A DNA stretch of 52,052 bases from RECO01 sp050485385. Its GTDB lineage: Bacteria; Pseudomonadota; Alphaproteobacteria; Geminicoccales; Geminicoccaceae. How positions within the stretch are numbered: the stretch's first letter is position 1; the number at the start of each line of letters is the position of its first letter. The stretch spans positions 1 through 52,052 of the forward strand of contig JBJHBG010000016.1 in NCBI GenBank assembly GCA_050485385.1, in the 5' to 3' direction. The notes under the pieces were generated by a model, which saw only the letters and a program-made list of their open reading frames with translations, was not told where the DNA came from and made no database searches. Position numbers and translations under genes: made by a program. Shown in pieces: positions 7,456 to 16,184 of the stretch.

Positions 7456-10370
7456 GCCCGCTGCGTCCCGACGAGTTCGACCGGTTCTTCCAGGAGCTTT
7501 GGGGATACTCGCCGTTCCCCTGGCAATCGGCGCTGGCCCGCCGGGTCGTCGACGAGGGCTGGCCGAAAGCCCTCGACCTGCCGACCGCGAGCGGCAAGAC
7601 GGCGGCCATCGACGTCGCCGTGTTCCATCTTGCGCTAGAGGCGTATCGTGGGGCCGAACGGCGGGCGCCGATCCGCACCTTCTTCGTCGTCGACCGCCGG
7701 CTCGTGGTGGACAGCGCCTATCGCCGGGCATGGCACATCGCCCAGCGGCTCGCGAAGGCCAAGGACGGCATCTTGGGTGCCGTGGCCGACCGGTTGCGGG
7801 TGCTGGCCGAGGATCCCGACGAGCCCTTGCGGGTGGCGCGTTTGCGGGGCGGCATGCCGAAGGAGCCGGACTGGGTACGCAGTGCGGCGCAGCCGACGGT
7901 CGTCGTCTCGACGGTCGACCAGGTCGGCTCCAGGCTCCTCTTTCGCGGCTACGGCGTGAGCCCGAGCATGCGTCCGGTGCACGCCGGCTTGGTCGGCACC
8001 GACAGCCTGCTGTTGCTCGACGAGGCCCATCTCTCGCGCGCCTTCGCCGAGACCGCGACTGCCATTGCGGCCTTGCAGTGCCAGCCCGGAAAGGCCATCG
8101 CCGAGCGCTGCCTGGGGGTCGTCACACTATCGGCAACGCCCGTCGCCGCCGCGGCAGAGGGGTTCGGCCTGACCGCGGCAGATNNNNNNNNNNATCGGAG
8201 CCACGAGACGTTGAAGTGGCGCTTGCAAAGCCGGAAACCGGCGCGCCTCGTGAAGATCGCCGACGAAACGGACGAGGCGTCGGCCGCCGCCGAGTTCGCG
8301 CTCGAACTGTCGGCGCTCGGCAGTGGCCGCGCGCGGACGGTCGCCGTCGTCGTCAACCGGGTCGCTCTCGCCAGGCGCGTGTTCGAGACATTGGAGCGGC
8401 GGGTTGCGGAGGAGGCTGCGGTCAGTCTCATGATCGGCCGGTCGCGACCGCTCGATCGGATGCAGGTCGAAAAGCGCATCGTGAAGACGGCGGCCGTGGC
8501 CGCGGATCGACCGTTGGACGGGCAGGTACAGTTCGTCGTTGCCACCCAGTGCATCGAGGCCGGCGCCGACCTCGATTTCGACGCCTTGGTCACCCAGCTC
8601 GCGCCGCTCGACGCGCTCCGGCAGCGCTTCGGGCGGCTCGATCGCGTGGGCCGGCTGCATCGTGACGGCGAGACCGCCCAAGCCGTGATCTTCGCCACCA
8701 AGGACGCAACGGGTCGCGACCCGGACCCGCTCTACGGCGCGGCACCGGCCGAAACGTGGAAATGGCTCCAGTCGGTGGCGACCAAGACCAAGGCTGGCCC
8801 CGTCGTCGACTTCGGCATCGACGGCTGGCAACCGCCCGACATGGATCTACTGTGCAAGCTCGTCACGCATAGCGCCGGGGCACCATTCCTCTTCCCGGCC
8901 TATGCCGAACTCTGGGCCGAGACCAATCCGGCGCCTGCGGTCGACCCGGAGCCGGCGCTGTTCCTGCACGGTATCGGCAGCACGGCAGAGGCGGACGTGC
9001 AGGTCGTCTTTCGCGAGGATCTGGAGGAGAGCGACCTCATCCGCGAGCGTACCGCGGCGCTCGCCGAGCTTTTCGCCGAGGCACCGCCCAGCAGCCTCGA
9101 AGCGCTGTCGTTGCCGATCGGGATCGCCCGGCGCTGGCTTGCCGGGGCCGCCGACGGCGACGACGCGAGTGATCTCGAAGGCGTGGACCGGACGGACGGC
9201 GAGGTGAACGACACCCTTGCCCGTGCCTTCCGCTGGGCCGGACGGGAGAACGCGCGCACGGGACCGGCCGAAGCCAAGACCATCCGACCCGGCGACACGC
9301 TCGTTGTCCCTGCCAGCCGGGGCGGTTGCGACCGCTGGGGCTGGGCGCCCGCAAGCAGCGGACCGGTCGAGGACCTCACGACGAGCGCGGCGTACGCGCA
9401 CCGGCGACGCTTGGTCTGGCGGTTGACGCCCAAGGCCATGCAGGCTGCCGCCGCCGAAGACGAAGAGGTACGGTTCGACGCCGTCACCACCTTGCTCCTG
9501 GAGGTCGACCCTCGTCATCCGGGAACGCTATTGTCCGACCTGGCTGTCGAGCCGACTGTCCCGGCGGCTTGGCGCGCCGCTGCGGAGCAACTCGCCGGCC
9601 ACGCGACGCCGCTTCGTCTTCGCTGGCTGGATCCCGAAGCGCCTGAGCGCGGAGCGTGGCTCGTTGCGCGGCAGCCGCCCGAGGCCGCCGTGAAGGCGAT
9701 CCTCGAGGCGTTTCCGAGTGCGGCGGAAGCTGCCGATGACACAGCGACGACCGAGGACGACGATGGCAGCGTCGCCGGCGCGCCCGTAGACCTCCTCCCG
9801 CACCTCGACGCGGTGGCGGCGGAAGTCGACCGGCAGGCCATCGCCCTCGGTCTGCCGGAGCACTTTCGTGGCGGTCTGGTGAAAGCCGCACGCTTCCACG
9901 ACGTCGGCAAGGCGCATCCCGCTTTCCAGGCGCTGCTGCACGACACCGACATCTGGGGGCAGGAGGGTCTGCCGCTTCGGGCCAAGAGCGGGCGATCGGT
10001 CGATCCTCGGCGCCGTCGCCAAGCCGATTGGCCGGCGCAGGCCCGACACGAGGCGTGGTCGGTGCGGATGGCCGAGGCCGTGCTGAACGGCGATCCTGAG
10101 GCGGACGTCGTTCTCCACCTGATCGGCACCCACCACGGCTACGGACGGCCGTGGTTTCCCGTGGCGGACAGCGCCGGCGACCTCACGTTCGCGCTTCGTT
10201 TGGGCGACGTCGAGCTGGTGGCGCCGGCCGACCATGGCCTGGAGCGGCTCGACGGTGGGACCTGCGAGCGCTTCGCCGCGCTCAACGAGGGCGTCGGCCC
10301 CTGGCAACTCGCCTGGCTGGAAGCGCTGCTCAGGCTCGCCGACCATCGTGTGTCGGAAGGGGGTGCGTGA
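7452..10370 (+). CDS. cas3: Type I-G Cas3 helicase-nuclease, helicase first and HD last
   Basis: About 972 aa, interrupted by a 10-N gap (8184-8193) that keeps the frame. The helicase comes first: Walker A LPTASGKTAAI (residues about 41-51), DEAH box LLLDEAHLSRAF (about 187), SATP (about 228) and the RQRFGRLDRVGR motif VI. The HD nuclease is C-terminal: ARFHDVGKAHPAFQ near residue 815 and IGTHHGYGRPWFP near 893. This order, opposite to most Cas3 proteins, is typical of I-G. It unwinds and degrades target DNA after Cascade binding. It overlaps csb3 by 1 bp (TGATG). Confidence 0.94.
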   Translation: MSPLRPDEFDRFFQELWGYSPFPWQSALARRVVDEGWPKALDLPTASGKTAAIDVAVFHLALEAYRGAERRAPIRTFFVVDRRLVVDSAYRRAWHIAQRLAKAKDGILGAVADRLRVLAEDPDEPLRVARLRGGMPKEPDWVRSAAQPTVVVSTVDQVGSRLLFRGYGVSPSMRPVHAGLVGTDSLLLLDEAHLSRAFAETATAIAALQCQPGKAIAERCLGVVTLSATPVAAAAEGFGLTAADXXXXRSHETLKWRLQSRKPARLVKIADETDEASAAAEFALELSALGSGRARTVAVVVNRVALARRVFETLERRVAEEAAVSLMIGRSRPLDRMQVEKRIVKTAAVAADRPLDGQVQFVVATQCIEAGADLDFDALVTQLAPLDALRQRFGRLDRVGRLHRDGETAQAVIFATKDATGRDPDPLYGAAPAETWKWLQSVATKTKAGPVVDFGIDGWQPPDMDLLCKLVTHSAGAPFLFPAYAELWAETNPAPAVDPEPALFLHGIGSTAEADVQVVFREDLEESDLIRERTAALAELFAEAPPSSLEALSLPIGIARRWLAGAADGDDASDLEGVDRTDGEVNDTLARAFRWAGRENARTGPAEAKTIRPGDTLVVPASRGGCDRWGWAPASSGPVEDLTTSAAYAHRRRLVWRLTPKAMQAAAAEDEEVRFDAVTTLLLEVDPRHPGTLLSDLAVEPTVPAAWRAAAEQLAGHATPLRLRWLDPEAPERGAWLVARQPPEAAVKAILEAFPSAAEAADDTATTEDDDGSVAGAPVDLLPHLDAVAAEVDRQAIALGLPEHFRGGLVKAARFHDVGKAHPAFQALLHDTDIWGQEGLPLRAKSGRSVDPRRRRQADWPAQARHEAWSVRMAEAVLNGDPEADVVLHLIGTHHGYGRPWFPVADSAGDLTFALRLGDVELVAPADHGLERLDGGTCERFAALNEGVGPWQLAWLEALLRLADHRVSEGGA
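8184..8193. other. Assembly gap of 10 N inside cas3
   Basis: Ten N lie just after the SATP motif of Cas3. The reading frame is preserved across them and the sequence on both sides reads as Cas3, so the true gap is probably a few codons or of unknown length. Residues about 245-248 of Cas3 are undefined. Confidence 0.99.
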
Positions 10371-11281
10371 TGACGCGAACGACGCTGCGCCTCGTCGGCC
10401 TCGAGGCCGACAACCTCCTCGCCTTCCTGGCCCTCCTCGGCACCCTGCGCGCGCTGGAGGAGGCGAGACCGGAATGGCAACCCCGCTGCCGCTGGTCCGG
10501 CCCGCCGTGGCATCCCGAACTCGATCTGCCCAACGTCGAGACGGGTGACGTACTGGCGGCCATCGCCGAGGGTGTGGCCGAATGTGCCCGCGATGTGGAG
10601 TTCGGGGGACACGACAACATCGACTTTACGCAGGACGCCTTCAAGACGTTCGCGAGAGCCGCGACTGAGTCTCGCCATCGATCGTTGGTGGCCGCCGCAC
10701 TTGGCTCCGACGGGGCGGTGCGGGGAAAGGAGGAACGTATCGAGCCCACACCGCTTGCGGCTATCGCCGGCCAGGGCCATCAGCACTTTTTGGCGCGTGT
10801 CGTGGCCCTCGGACGCAAGCCGCTCGGCGAAATCCTGGCAGTCCTGGGCGATGCGCTGCTTCGCCCCTGGACCTACGCGGACTTGGAGCACACGCTGCGG
10901 TGGGATCCATTGGAGGACCGTCGCTACGCGTTGGGGTTCGCCGATCCGAGTGGAGAGCGTATTCGCACCTCAGCCGGCGCGAACATTCTCGCCGCCGTCG
11001 GCTTCCCTTTGCTGACGACCGCCCCGGGTGCGCACTACCTGCTGACGACCGCCTGCCGGCGTGACGGGCGGGTACGGGAAGTCCGCTGGCCCATCTGGAC
11101 GCGCGCTTGCTGCCTCGCCGCCGTGCGCGCGATGCTGCGAAGCAAAGAGCTCGTCGACGCCCAACCGAAGCATCGACTGGAGTGGCAGCGCCGCGGCGTG
11201 GTCGATATCCGCCGCAGCAGTCGTGTCCAAGCTGGCAAGTATTTCAACTTCACACGTGCCGCTTCGATCTGGACAGACTGA
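10370..11281 (+). CDS. csb3: Csb3-like / Cas3-extension-type subunit of the I-G effector
   Basis: This 303-aa protein begins with the family-like LVGLEADNLLAFLALLGTLR and ends FNFTRAASIWTD. In I-G loci a protein of about 300 aa with this N-terminus follows cas3; it has been called Csb3, Cas8u-like or the Cas3-extension family. It may act as the small Cas8-like subunit recognising the PAM, but that role is inferred. No larger Csx17/Cas8g gene is visible in the window. The start overlaps the cas3 stop (TGATG). Confidence 0.68.
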   Translation: MTRTTLRLVGLEADNLLAFLALLGTLRALEEARPEWQPRCRWSGPPWHPELDLPNVETGDVLAAIAEGVAECARDVEFGGHDNIDFTQDAFKTFARAATESRHRSLVAAALGSDGAVRGKEERIEPTPLAAIAGQGHQHFLARVVALGRKPLGEILAVLGDALLRPWTYADLEHTLRWDPLEDRRYALGFADPSGERIRTSAGANILAAVGFPLLTTAPGAHYLLTTACRRDGRVREVRWPIWTRACCLAAVRAMLRSKELVDAQPKHRLEWQRRGVVDIRRSSRVQAGKYFNFTRAASIWTD

Positions 11282-11469
11282 GGGGGCACTGGTCCAGCAC
11301 TGCCGCCGGCTCCTGTGCCCTCTCCACACCGAACGAACACGAGGTGACGCTCTTCTCGAGACCTCGGATACATGGCAACGGCGATGGCACTTGGTCCGGC
11401 TGGTACCGGATGGCGCCGTCGGGTTACGGTTCGGGCCTCGGCTTCTCCAGCAGTCTGCGACTGGCCCTC
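11282..11469. other. Gene-free gap between the cas operon and the repeat pair
   Basis: No convincing gene, promoter or terminator is visible here. Together with the repeat pair and the bases up to 11605 it forms a 324-bp non-coding stretch. Open frames crossing it are not recognisable. Confidence 0.5.
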
Positions 11470-11582
11470 CCCGACATGTACGCGATCCCGCACCTCTCGG
11501 CGGACACCTCCCCGTGAGGCTGCAGTAGTCGGCGACGAACTCGCCCGACATGTACGCGATCCCGCACCTCTCGGCGGACACC
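11470..11582. repeat. Pair of 39-bp direct repeats with a 35-bp spacer (possible mini-CRISPR)
   Basis: Copies at 11470-11508 and 11544-11582 are identical over 39 nt, both starting CCCGACATGTACGCG and ending TCTCGGCGGACACC. The 74-bp period fits a one-spacer CRISPR. The repeat is unrelated to the I-G repeat and has no strong internal stem. Because the period is not a multiple of three, it is not a coding duplication. It sits 24 bp before the helicase start, so a double operator for the next operon is an alternative. Confidence 0.6.
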
Positions 11583-11605
11583 CCGCCAACGGCTCACCTC
11601 TTCGC

Positions 11606-14600
11606 ATGCTGAGCGAGACACTGAAACGTGTGCTTGGGCTGAGCGTGCGCGGCAGGACGGCCGCGGAACTGGCGCGGGTCCTGGACCGTGCAGGAGTGCG
11701 CGCGTCGTGGACGGAGGTGGTGCAGGAACTGGACGCACTGCACCGCGATGGGATGGTCTCGTTGGATCGGCAGCGGCGCTGGCGGCTTCGCGACGGCGTG
11801 AACCGCGGCGGCGGCACCGCCATCCCCGGACCGGGTGCGCCGCCGAAAGACCCGGACGACGCCCCGGCGACGCGGCTGACCGGCGTACGAGCCAGGGTGC
11901 GACCGGCGCCAGATCAGGACCCCGAGGCCGACGGCGATCTTCGGGCGCAGTCGACGGCACCGCCCTTCGACAAGCTCATGCGATACTACGCCGCCACCCA
12001 GCGACACGACCCGCGCGGGCGGATCGAGCAGACCATCGACCGGCACGGCGTGCAGTACCAGTTGCTCGCGACCGCAGGTGCGTGGTGGGAGATCGCGACC
12101 ACGTTGCGGATCGCCGTCGAAGACCTGCCCGCGACGTTCCGTGAGGCGTTGGCGCGGCGCGCGGAGAGCGTCGTTGCGCTCGGTGGGCCCTTGGCGGTTT
12201 TCGCGGACGGCGGGGGGTCGCGGATCGTGCCGGTTGGGCTCTTCGCGGCGAGCCGAACGCAGGCCGACGACCACTTGGAGATCGTGCTCGACACCGCGGA
12301 GGTGGCCCTGAACCCCGCCTGGGTCGATCTCGCGGCGGGGCTCCGGGGGTGGACGAAGACCACACTGGAGGACCAGTTCCTCGCTCCGACGGGCCTCGAT
12401 CTGACGACGTTTCGGGCACGGCTGGCCGAGTGCATGGCGACCCAGGTGCGTGGCGACCTCACGCCGGCCAAGCCGGTGGCCGGCTTTGCCGTCGATCAGC
12501 CCGGCATGCACAATGCACTGGCCGTGTTCCTGCCGACCGAGAGCAGGTTTACCCAAGGCGCGGCCCGCGACCTCGAACGGCTGGCCGTCTTGCCAGTAGA
12601 GGAACTGCAGGAGACCGTGTTGTGGCGCCTGTTGCACGACACGGAACCGTCCGAGAGTGCCGGTGTCGTCTTGAACCCGGTCCCCTTGACGCCGAACCAG
12701 CTCCTCGCCGCCGAAGCCGCGCTCGCAGGACCCGTGACCGTCATCACCGGCCCACCCGGAACGGGCAAGACACAAGTCATCCTGTCCGTGATGTTCTCGG
12801 CGTTGGCGCGGGGCCGGTCGGTCCTGCTGGCGTCGCGCAATCATCAGGCCATCGATGCAGTCGAGGAGCGGTTGGCCCAGTTGTTGCCCGAGCACGGTTT
12901 GCTCGTAAGGGCGAAGGATCGCGACGGCGAGCGGGACACCGACTTCGTCCGGGTCGTGGCCGAGATCGTTGCCGACGCAACGCCACCGCCGCTCGTCGCA
13001 CCGACCGTCCGGGTGGATCGGCTCGTCACCGAGGCCCGCGCGTGCGCCGCCGCGAGGCAGCAGGTAGCTCGCAACGCACAGCTGAACGCCCTCTTGTCGT
13101 ACCATGTCGAGCGGTGGGAGGTCGTATCCGGCCGTCCCGCGCCGCGGCGTGGCTTGGCGCGTCGTGTCCGCGAGTGGCTGCGACGCGTGCTTTGGAGGCG
13201 ACCTCCATCGCTCCCCCAGCCACTCCCGGAACCTGCTACGGCAGCCGAACTCGAAGCCACGATCCTCGCACTCCGCGAGGCGCTGGGGCGGAGCGTCGAC
13301 GCCGCCGACCCCATCCCCCGCCGCCGTGCGGTCGAGGAAGGCATGGCAGCTTTGGGAGGCGACCTTGCCGCCTCCGTCCTCGCCGTCGAAGAGACGGAAC
13401 GGCAGCGCCTCGCCTCCGAACGCGCCGATCTGGAACTGGACGGAAAACCCGACGCCCGCCGCATGAGCGCCGAGCTTGCGCGCCTCGTCGTCCGCCATCG
13501 CCCGTTTTGGGCCATCAGCACGCTGTCGGTGCCCTCGCGCGTGCCGCTGGTGCCGGGGCTCTTCGACTACGTCGTCTTCGACGAGGCCAGCCAGTGCGAC
13601 GTCGCCTCCGCCATCCCCCTGTTGGCCCGCGCGCGAGCTGCGGTGATCGTCGGCGATCCCCAACAGTTGGAGGGCGTTCCCCAACTCAGTTCGGCGCAGG
13701 AGCGCGCCTTGCTCAGCGGTGCCGACCTGCCGCGCCGAGGAATGGGAAGTTACGTGCAGAGCCGGAACTCATTGTTCGGGTTCTGTGCCGCACGAGCCGG
13801 AACGCGGCGGATGATGCTCCGTGGCCAATTCCGGTCGGCGCCCGAGATCGTCGCCTATCTCAACGACGCCTTCTACGACGGGCGGCTGGAGGCCCTGCGC
13901 GATCCGGCAACGTTGCAAGTCCCCGAGGGCGCGCGTCCCGGAATCGCGTGGACGGACATACGGGGAAAAGCCGTTCCCGAATCCGGTGGCGGCGCGCGGA
14001 ACGACACCGAAGCCGAGGCCATCGCCCAACACCTGGATCGCCTGCTGTCGACCGAAGGCTATGCCGGCACGGTTGGGGTCATCACGCCGTTCAACGCCCA
14101 AGTCGCGGCGTTGCGCCAAGCCGTCGATGCGCGGATCCCTCGGCAACGGCAGGAGGATGCGTCCCTCCTCGTCGCGACGGTCGACCGCTTCCAGGGTGCG
14201 GAGCACGACCTGATCCTGTTCTCGCCGGTGGCGGCAACCGGGCTCGGCGTCGGTCAGCGCACCTTCCTGCAGCGGGACGGGCGCCGCTTCAACGTGGCCA
14301 TCAGCCGAGCGCGCGCCGTTGCCCACGTGTTCGGTGACCTCGAGTTCGCGCGGAACTCCGGCATTCGTCATCTTCAGAAGCTGGCGGAGCGTGCCACCCG
14401 AAGCCGCCAACGCGCCGGCGAAGACGTGTTCGACAGCGAGTGGGAGCGGCGCGTCGACGCCGCCCTACGCGCTCGCGGTCTCGACCCGACGCCGCAATAC
14501 CCGGTTGCGGGCCGCTATCTCGATTTCGCGTTGTTCGGTCCCACCGGCGTGAAGCTCGATCTGGAGGTGGACGGCGAGCGGTGGCACCTCGACCGCGACG

Positions 14601-14740
14601 GCCTGCGCAAGGTCGACGATCTGTGGCGCGATCGACAGTTGCAGAGCCTCGGTTGGCGGGTCCGCCGCTTCTGGGTTCACGAACTCCACCAGGACTTGGA
14701 GAAGTGCATTGACCTCGTCGAACGAGACCTCGCCGGATGA
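11606..14740 (+). CDS. CnuH-like SF1 (UPF1-type) helicase with wHTH and C-terminal Vsr/DUF559-like nuclease
   Basis: About 1,044 aa from ATG 11606; an upstream in-frame ATG would run through the direct repeats and is rejected. Residues 1-55 look like a winged helix. SF1 motifs are Walker A TGPPGTGKT (about 385), DEAS box VVFDEASQCD (about 655), GDPQQLEGV, RGQFRSAPEI (about 738), TVDRFQGAEHD (about 857) and FNVAISRAR (about 891). The last 100 residues form a PD-(D/E)xK nuclease like DUF559/Vsr: YLDFALFGPTGVKLDLEVDG, then ERWHLDRDGLRKVDDLWRDR. First gene of a five-gene, tightly packed operon. As I recall, CoCoNuT defence systems contain such a helicase (CnuH). Mobile-island context supports defence; activity is not shown. 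Confidence 0.85.
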   Translation: MLSETLKRVLGLSVRGRTAAELARVLDRAGVRASWTEVVQELDALHRDGMVSLDRQRRWRLRDGVNRGGGTAIPGPGAPPKDPDDAPATRLTGVRARVRPAPDQDPEADGDLRAQSTAPPFDKLMRYYAATQRHDPRGRIEQTIDRHGVQYQLLATAGAWWEIATTLRIAVEDLPATFREALARRAESVVALGGPLAVFADGGGSRIVPVGLFAASRTQADDHLEIVLDTAEVALNPAWVDLAAGLRGWTKTTLEDQFLAPTGLDLTTFRARLAECMATQVRGDLTPAKPVAGFAVDQPGMHNALAVFLPTESRFTQGAARDLERLAVLPVEELQETVLWRLLHDTEPSESAGVVLNPVPLTPNQLLAAEAALAGPVTVITGPPGTGKTQVILSVMFSALARGRSVLLASRNHQAIDAVEERLAQLLPEHGLLVRAKDRDGERDTDFVRVVAEIVADATPPPLVAPTVRVDRLVTEARACAAARQQVARNAQLNALLSYHVERWEVVSGRPAPRRGLARRVREWLRRVLWRRPPSLPQPLPEPATAAELEATILALREALGRSVDAADPIPRRRAVEEGMAALGGDLAASVLAVEETERQRLASERADLELDGKPDARRMSAELARLVVRHRPFWAISTLSVPSRVPLVPGLFDYVVFDEASQCDVASAIPLLARARAAVIVGDPQQLEGVPQLSSAQERALLSGADLPRRGMGSYVQSRNSLFGFCAARAGTRRMMLRGQFRSAPEIVAYLNDAFYDGRLEALRDPATLQVPEGARPGIAWTDIRGKAVPESGGGARNDTEAEAIAQHLDRLLSTEGYAGTVGVITPFNAQVAALRQAVDARIPRQRQEDASLLVATVDRFQGAEHDLILFSPVAATGLGVGQRTFLQRDGRRFNVAISRARAVAHVFGDLEFARNSGIRHLQKLAERATRSRQRAGEDVFDSEWERRVDAALRARGLDPTPQYPVAGRYLDFALFGPTGVKLDLEVDGERWHLDRDGLRKVDDLWRDRQLQSLGWRVRRFWVHELHQDLEKCIDLVERDLAG

Positions 14741-16184
14741 TCGTCGCCGGGCGCAGCGGCGTGGAACGCTGGCGCTTTGGACGGCCCTGGTGTCCGGAGG
14801 TCTCAGCTTGGTGCTGGCCGTCGTCGTCATTCTGGGCGTTCTCGACCTGCATCGCTCGACCGGGGCACGCGAACAGATCCAACGCGAGTTGAGCGCGCTT
14901 TCGGGGCGAATCGAGGCTGCGCGGGCCGAGGTCTCTAGGTCGGAGGAGGCGGCCTCGGACCTGCGCCGCGACGCGGCCGAACGGGATCGTGCGGTGGCGG
15001 AGCGCATGGATGCCGAGGTGCGGCGGCGGCAGGTCGAGCAGGAACTCGCCGTCCTCGTCGCCGAAGTCGACCGGCTGGACCGTCGCCGGACCGAGCTGCA
15101 GGCCGACGTGGCGGAACTCGCGCGCGATCGTGAGGCGGCGGAACGCGCAACGCGGCAGGCGCAGGACACGGCGCGTGAAGTCGAGGCCAACCTCCAGGCT
15201 TTACGGCGGGAGCGCGACGACGCTCGGGCCGCCGCGGCGGATGCGGAGACTGCCGCGACGGCGGCGCGGGAGACGCTGCAGGCCACACGGGTGGAACTGG
15301 CGACGTTCGAAGTCCAGTCGGAGGCCGCCCGCGAGCGTTTGGCAGCGTTGGAGACCGAGACCGAGGCGCAGACGGCCCGCGCGCTCGAGGAGGAGGCGCG
15401 GGCGGCTCGCATCGCCGCCGTCCGCGACGAGTTGGAGGTGGCTGTAGTGGAGCTTCGGGCGGAACGTGGGGATCTCGAGGAGCGGCGCGCCGAGCTGGAG
15501 CGGGAAGCCGGCAACGCCACGGCCGAACTTGCGGCGACACGGGCGGAGCTGACGGTCTTGCGCGATCACGTCGCCGAGCGCGCTCGCCTCGTCGATGACC
15601 TGGAGAGTGTGCGTGAGGCCCATGCGGCGGCGGTCGAGGAGCGCGTCGCACTGCAGGCCGACGTCGAGCGGCAGCGCCTCGATCTGGAGGCCATCACTGC
15701 ACGCTTGGCCACCCGCACCGCCTCGCTCGAGGCCCTCGAGGCCGAAGCTGAGCGGCACGAACGGCGGGCCATGGAGGTATCGCAACGCGCCGAAGCGGCT
15801 GCGGAGCGTTTGGTCGCTCTGGAAGCCGAGCGGGCGGAGCTTCTGGCCGGTCTGCAGCAGGTCGAAGCCGCTCGCGAGACTGCGGTCCGGCAACGCTCTT
15901 CGATCGAGGCAACGTTGCGGGAACTGAGCGCGGAGGTCGAAGGCCTTGCGCGTCGACGGGCCGCACTTGCGGCTTGGCTCGACCGCGAGGCCGAAGCCGC
16001 CGCTCGGGCCGAGGCGGCGGAGCGAGAGGCCACGACCGTCGTGCAGCAGGTGTCCGGCCTGCGCGAGGAATTGACGAGGCTGCGCGCCCAGCGTGACGAG
16101 CTCGTCAGCGAGTTGCAGGGCCTGGAAGCTCGGTGGCACGCACTGGAGGTGGAAACGCCTGCCAACGAGGGAGCGCCAGAATGA
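14709..16184 (+). CDS. Membrane-anchored long coiled-coil protein of the CoCoNuT-like operon
   Basis: This 491-aa protein has one transmembrane segment near the N-terminus (LWTALVSGGLSLVLAVVVIL, about residues 23-42). About 440 residues rich in Ala, Glu and Arg with coiled-coil heptads follow, and no enzymatic motif. The start is TTG 14709, overlapping the helicase by 32 bp; no better in-frame start is seen before the membrane segment. The stop overlaps the next start (ATGA). It may tether or scaffold the AAA/nuclease complex at the membrane; this is inferred from architecture. Confidence 0.75.
   Translation: MTSSNETSPDDRRRAQRRGTLALWTALVSGGLSLVLAVVVILGVLDLHRSTGAREQIQRELSALSGRIEAARAEVSRSEEAASDLRRDAAERDRAVAERMDAEVRRRQVEQELAVLVAEVDRLDRRRTELQADVAELARDREAAERATRQAQDTAREVEANLQALRRERDDARAAAADAETAATAARETLQATRVELATFEVQSEAARERLAALETETEAQTARALEEEARAARIAAVRDELEVAVVELRAERGDLEERRAELEREAGNATAELAATRAELTVLRDHVAERARLVDDLESVREAHAAAVEERVALQADVERQRLDLEAITARLATRTASLEALEAEAERHERRAMEVSQRAEAAAERLVALEAERAELLAGLQQVEAARETAVRQRSSIEATLRELSAEVEGLARRRAALAAWLDREAEAAARAEAAEREATTVVQQVSGLREELTRLRAQRDELVSELQGLEARWHALEVETPANEGAPE

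Noticed and set aside
11372..11605. In-frame upstream extension of the helicase gene
   Set aside because: It would translate through the 39-bp direct repeats and has low-complexity Arg/Ser-rich sequence; ATG 11606 starts a recognisable winged helix.
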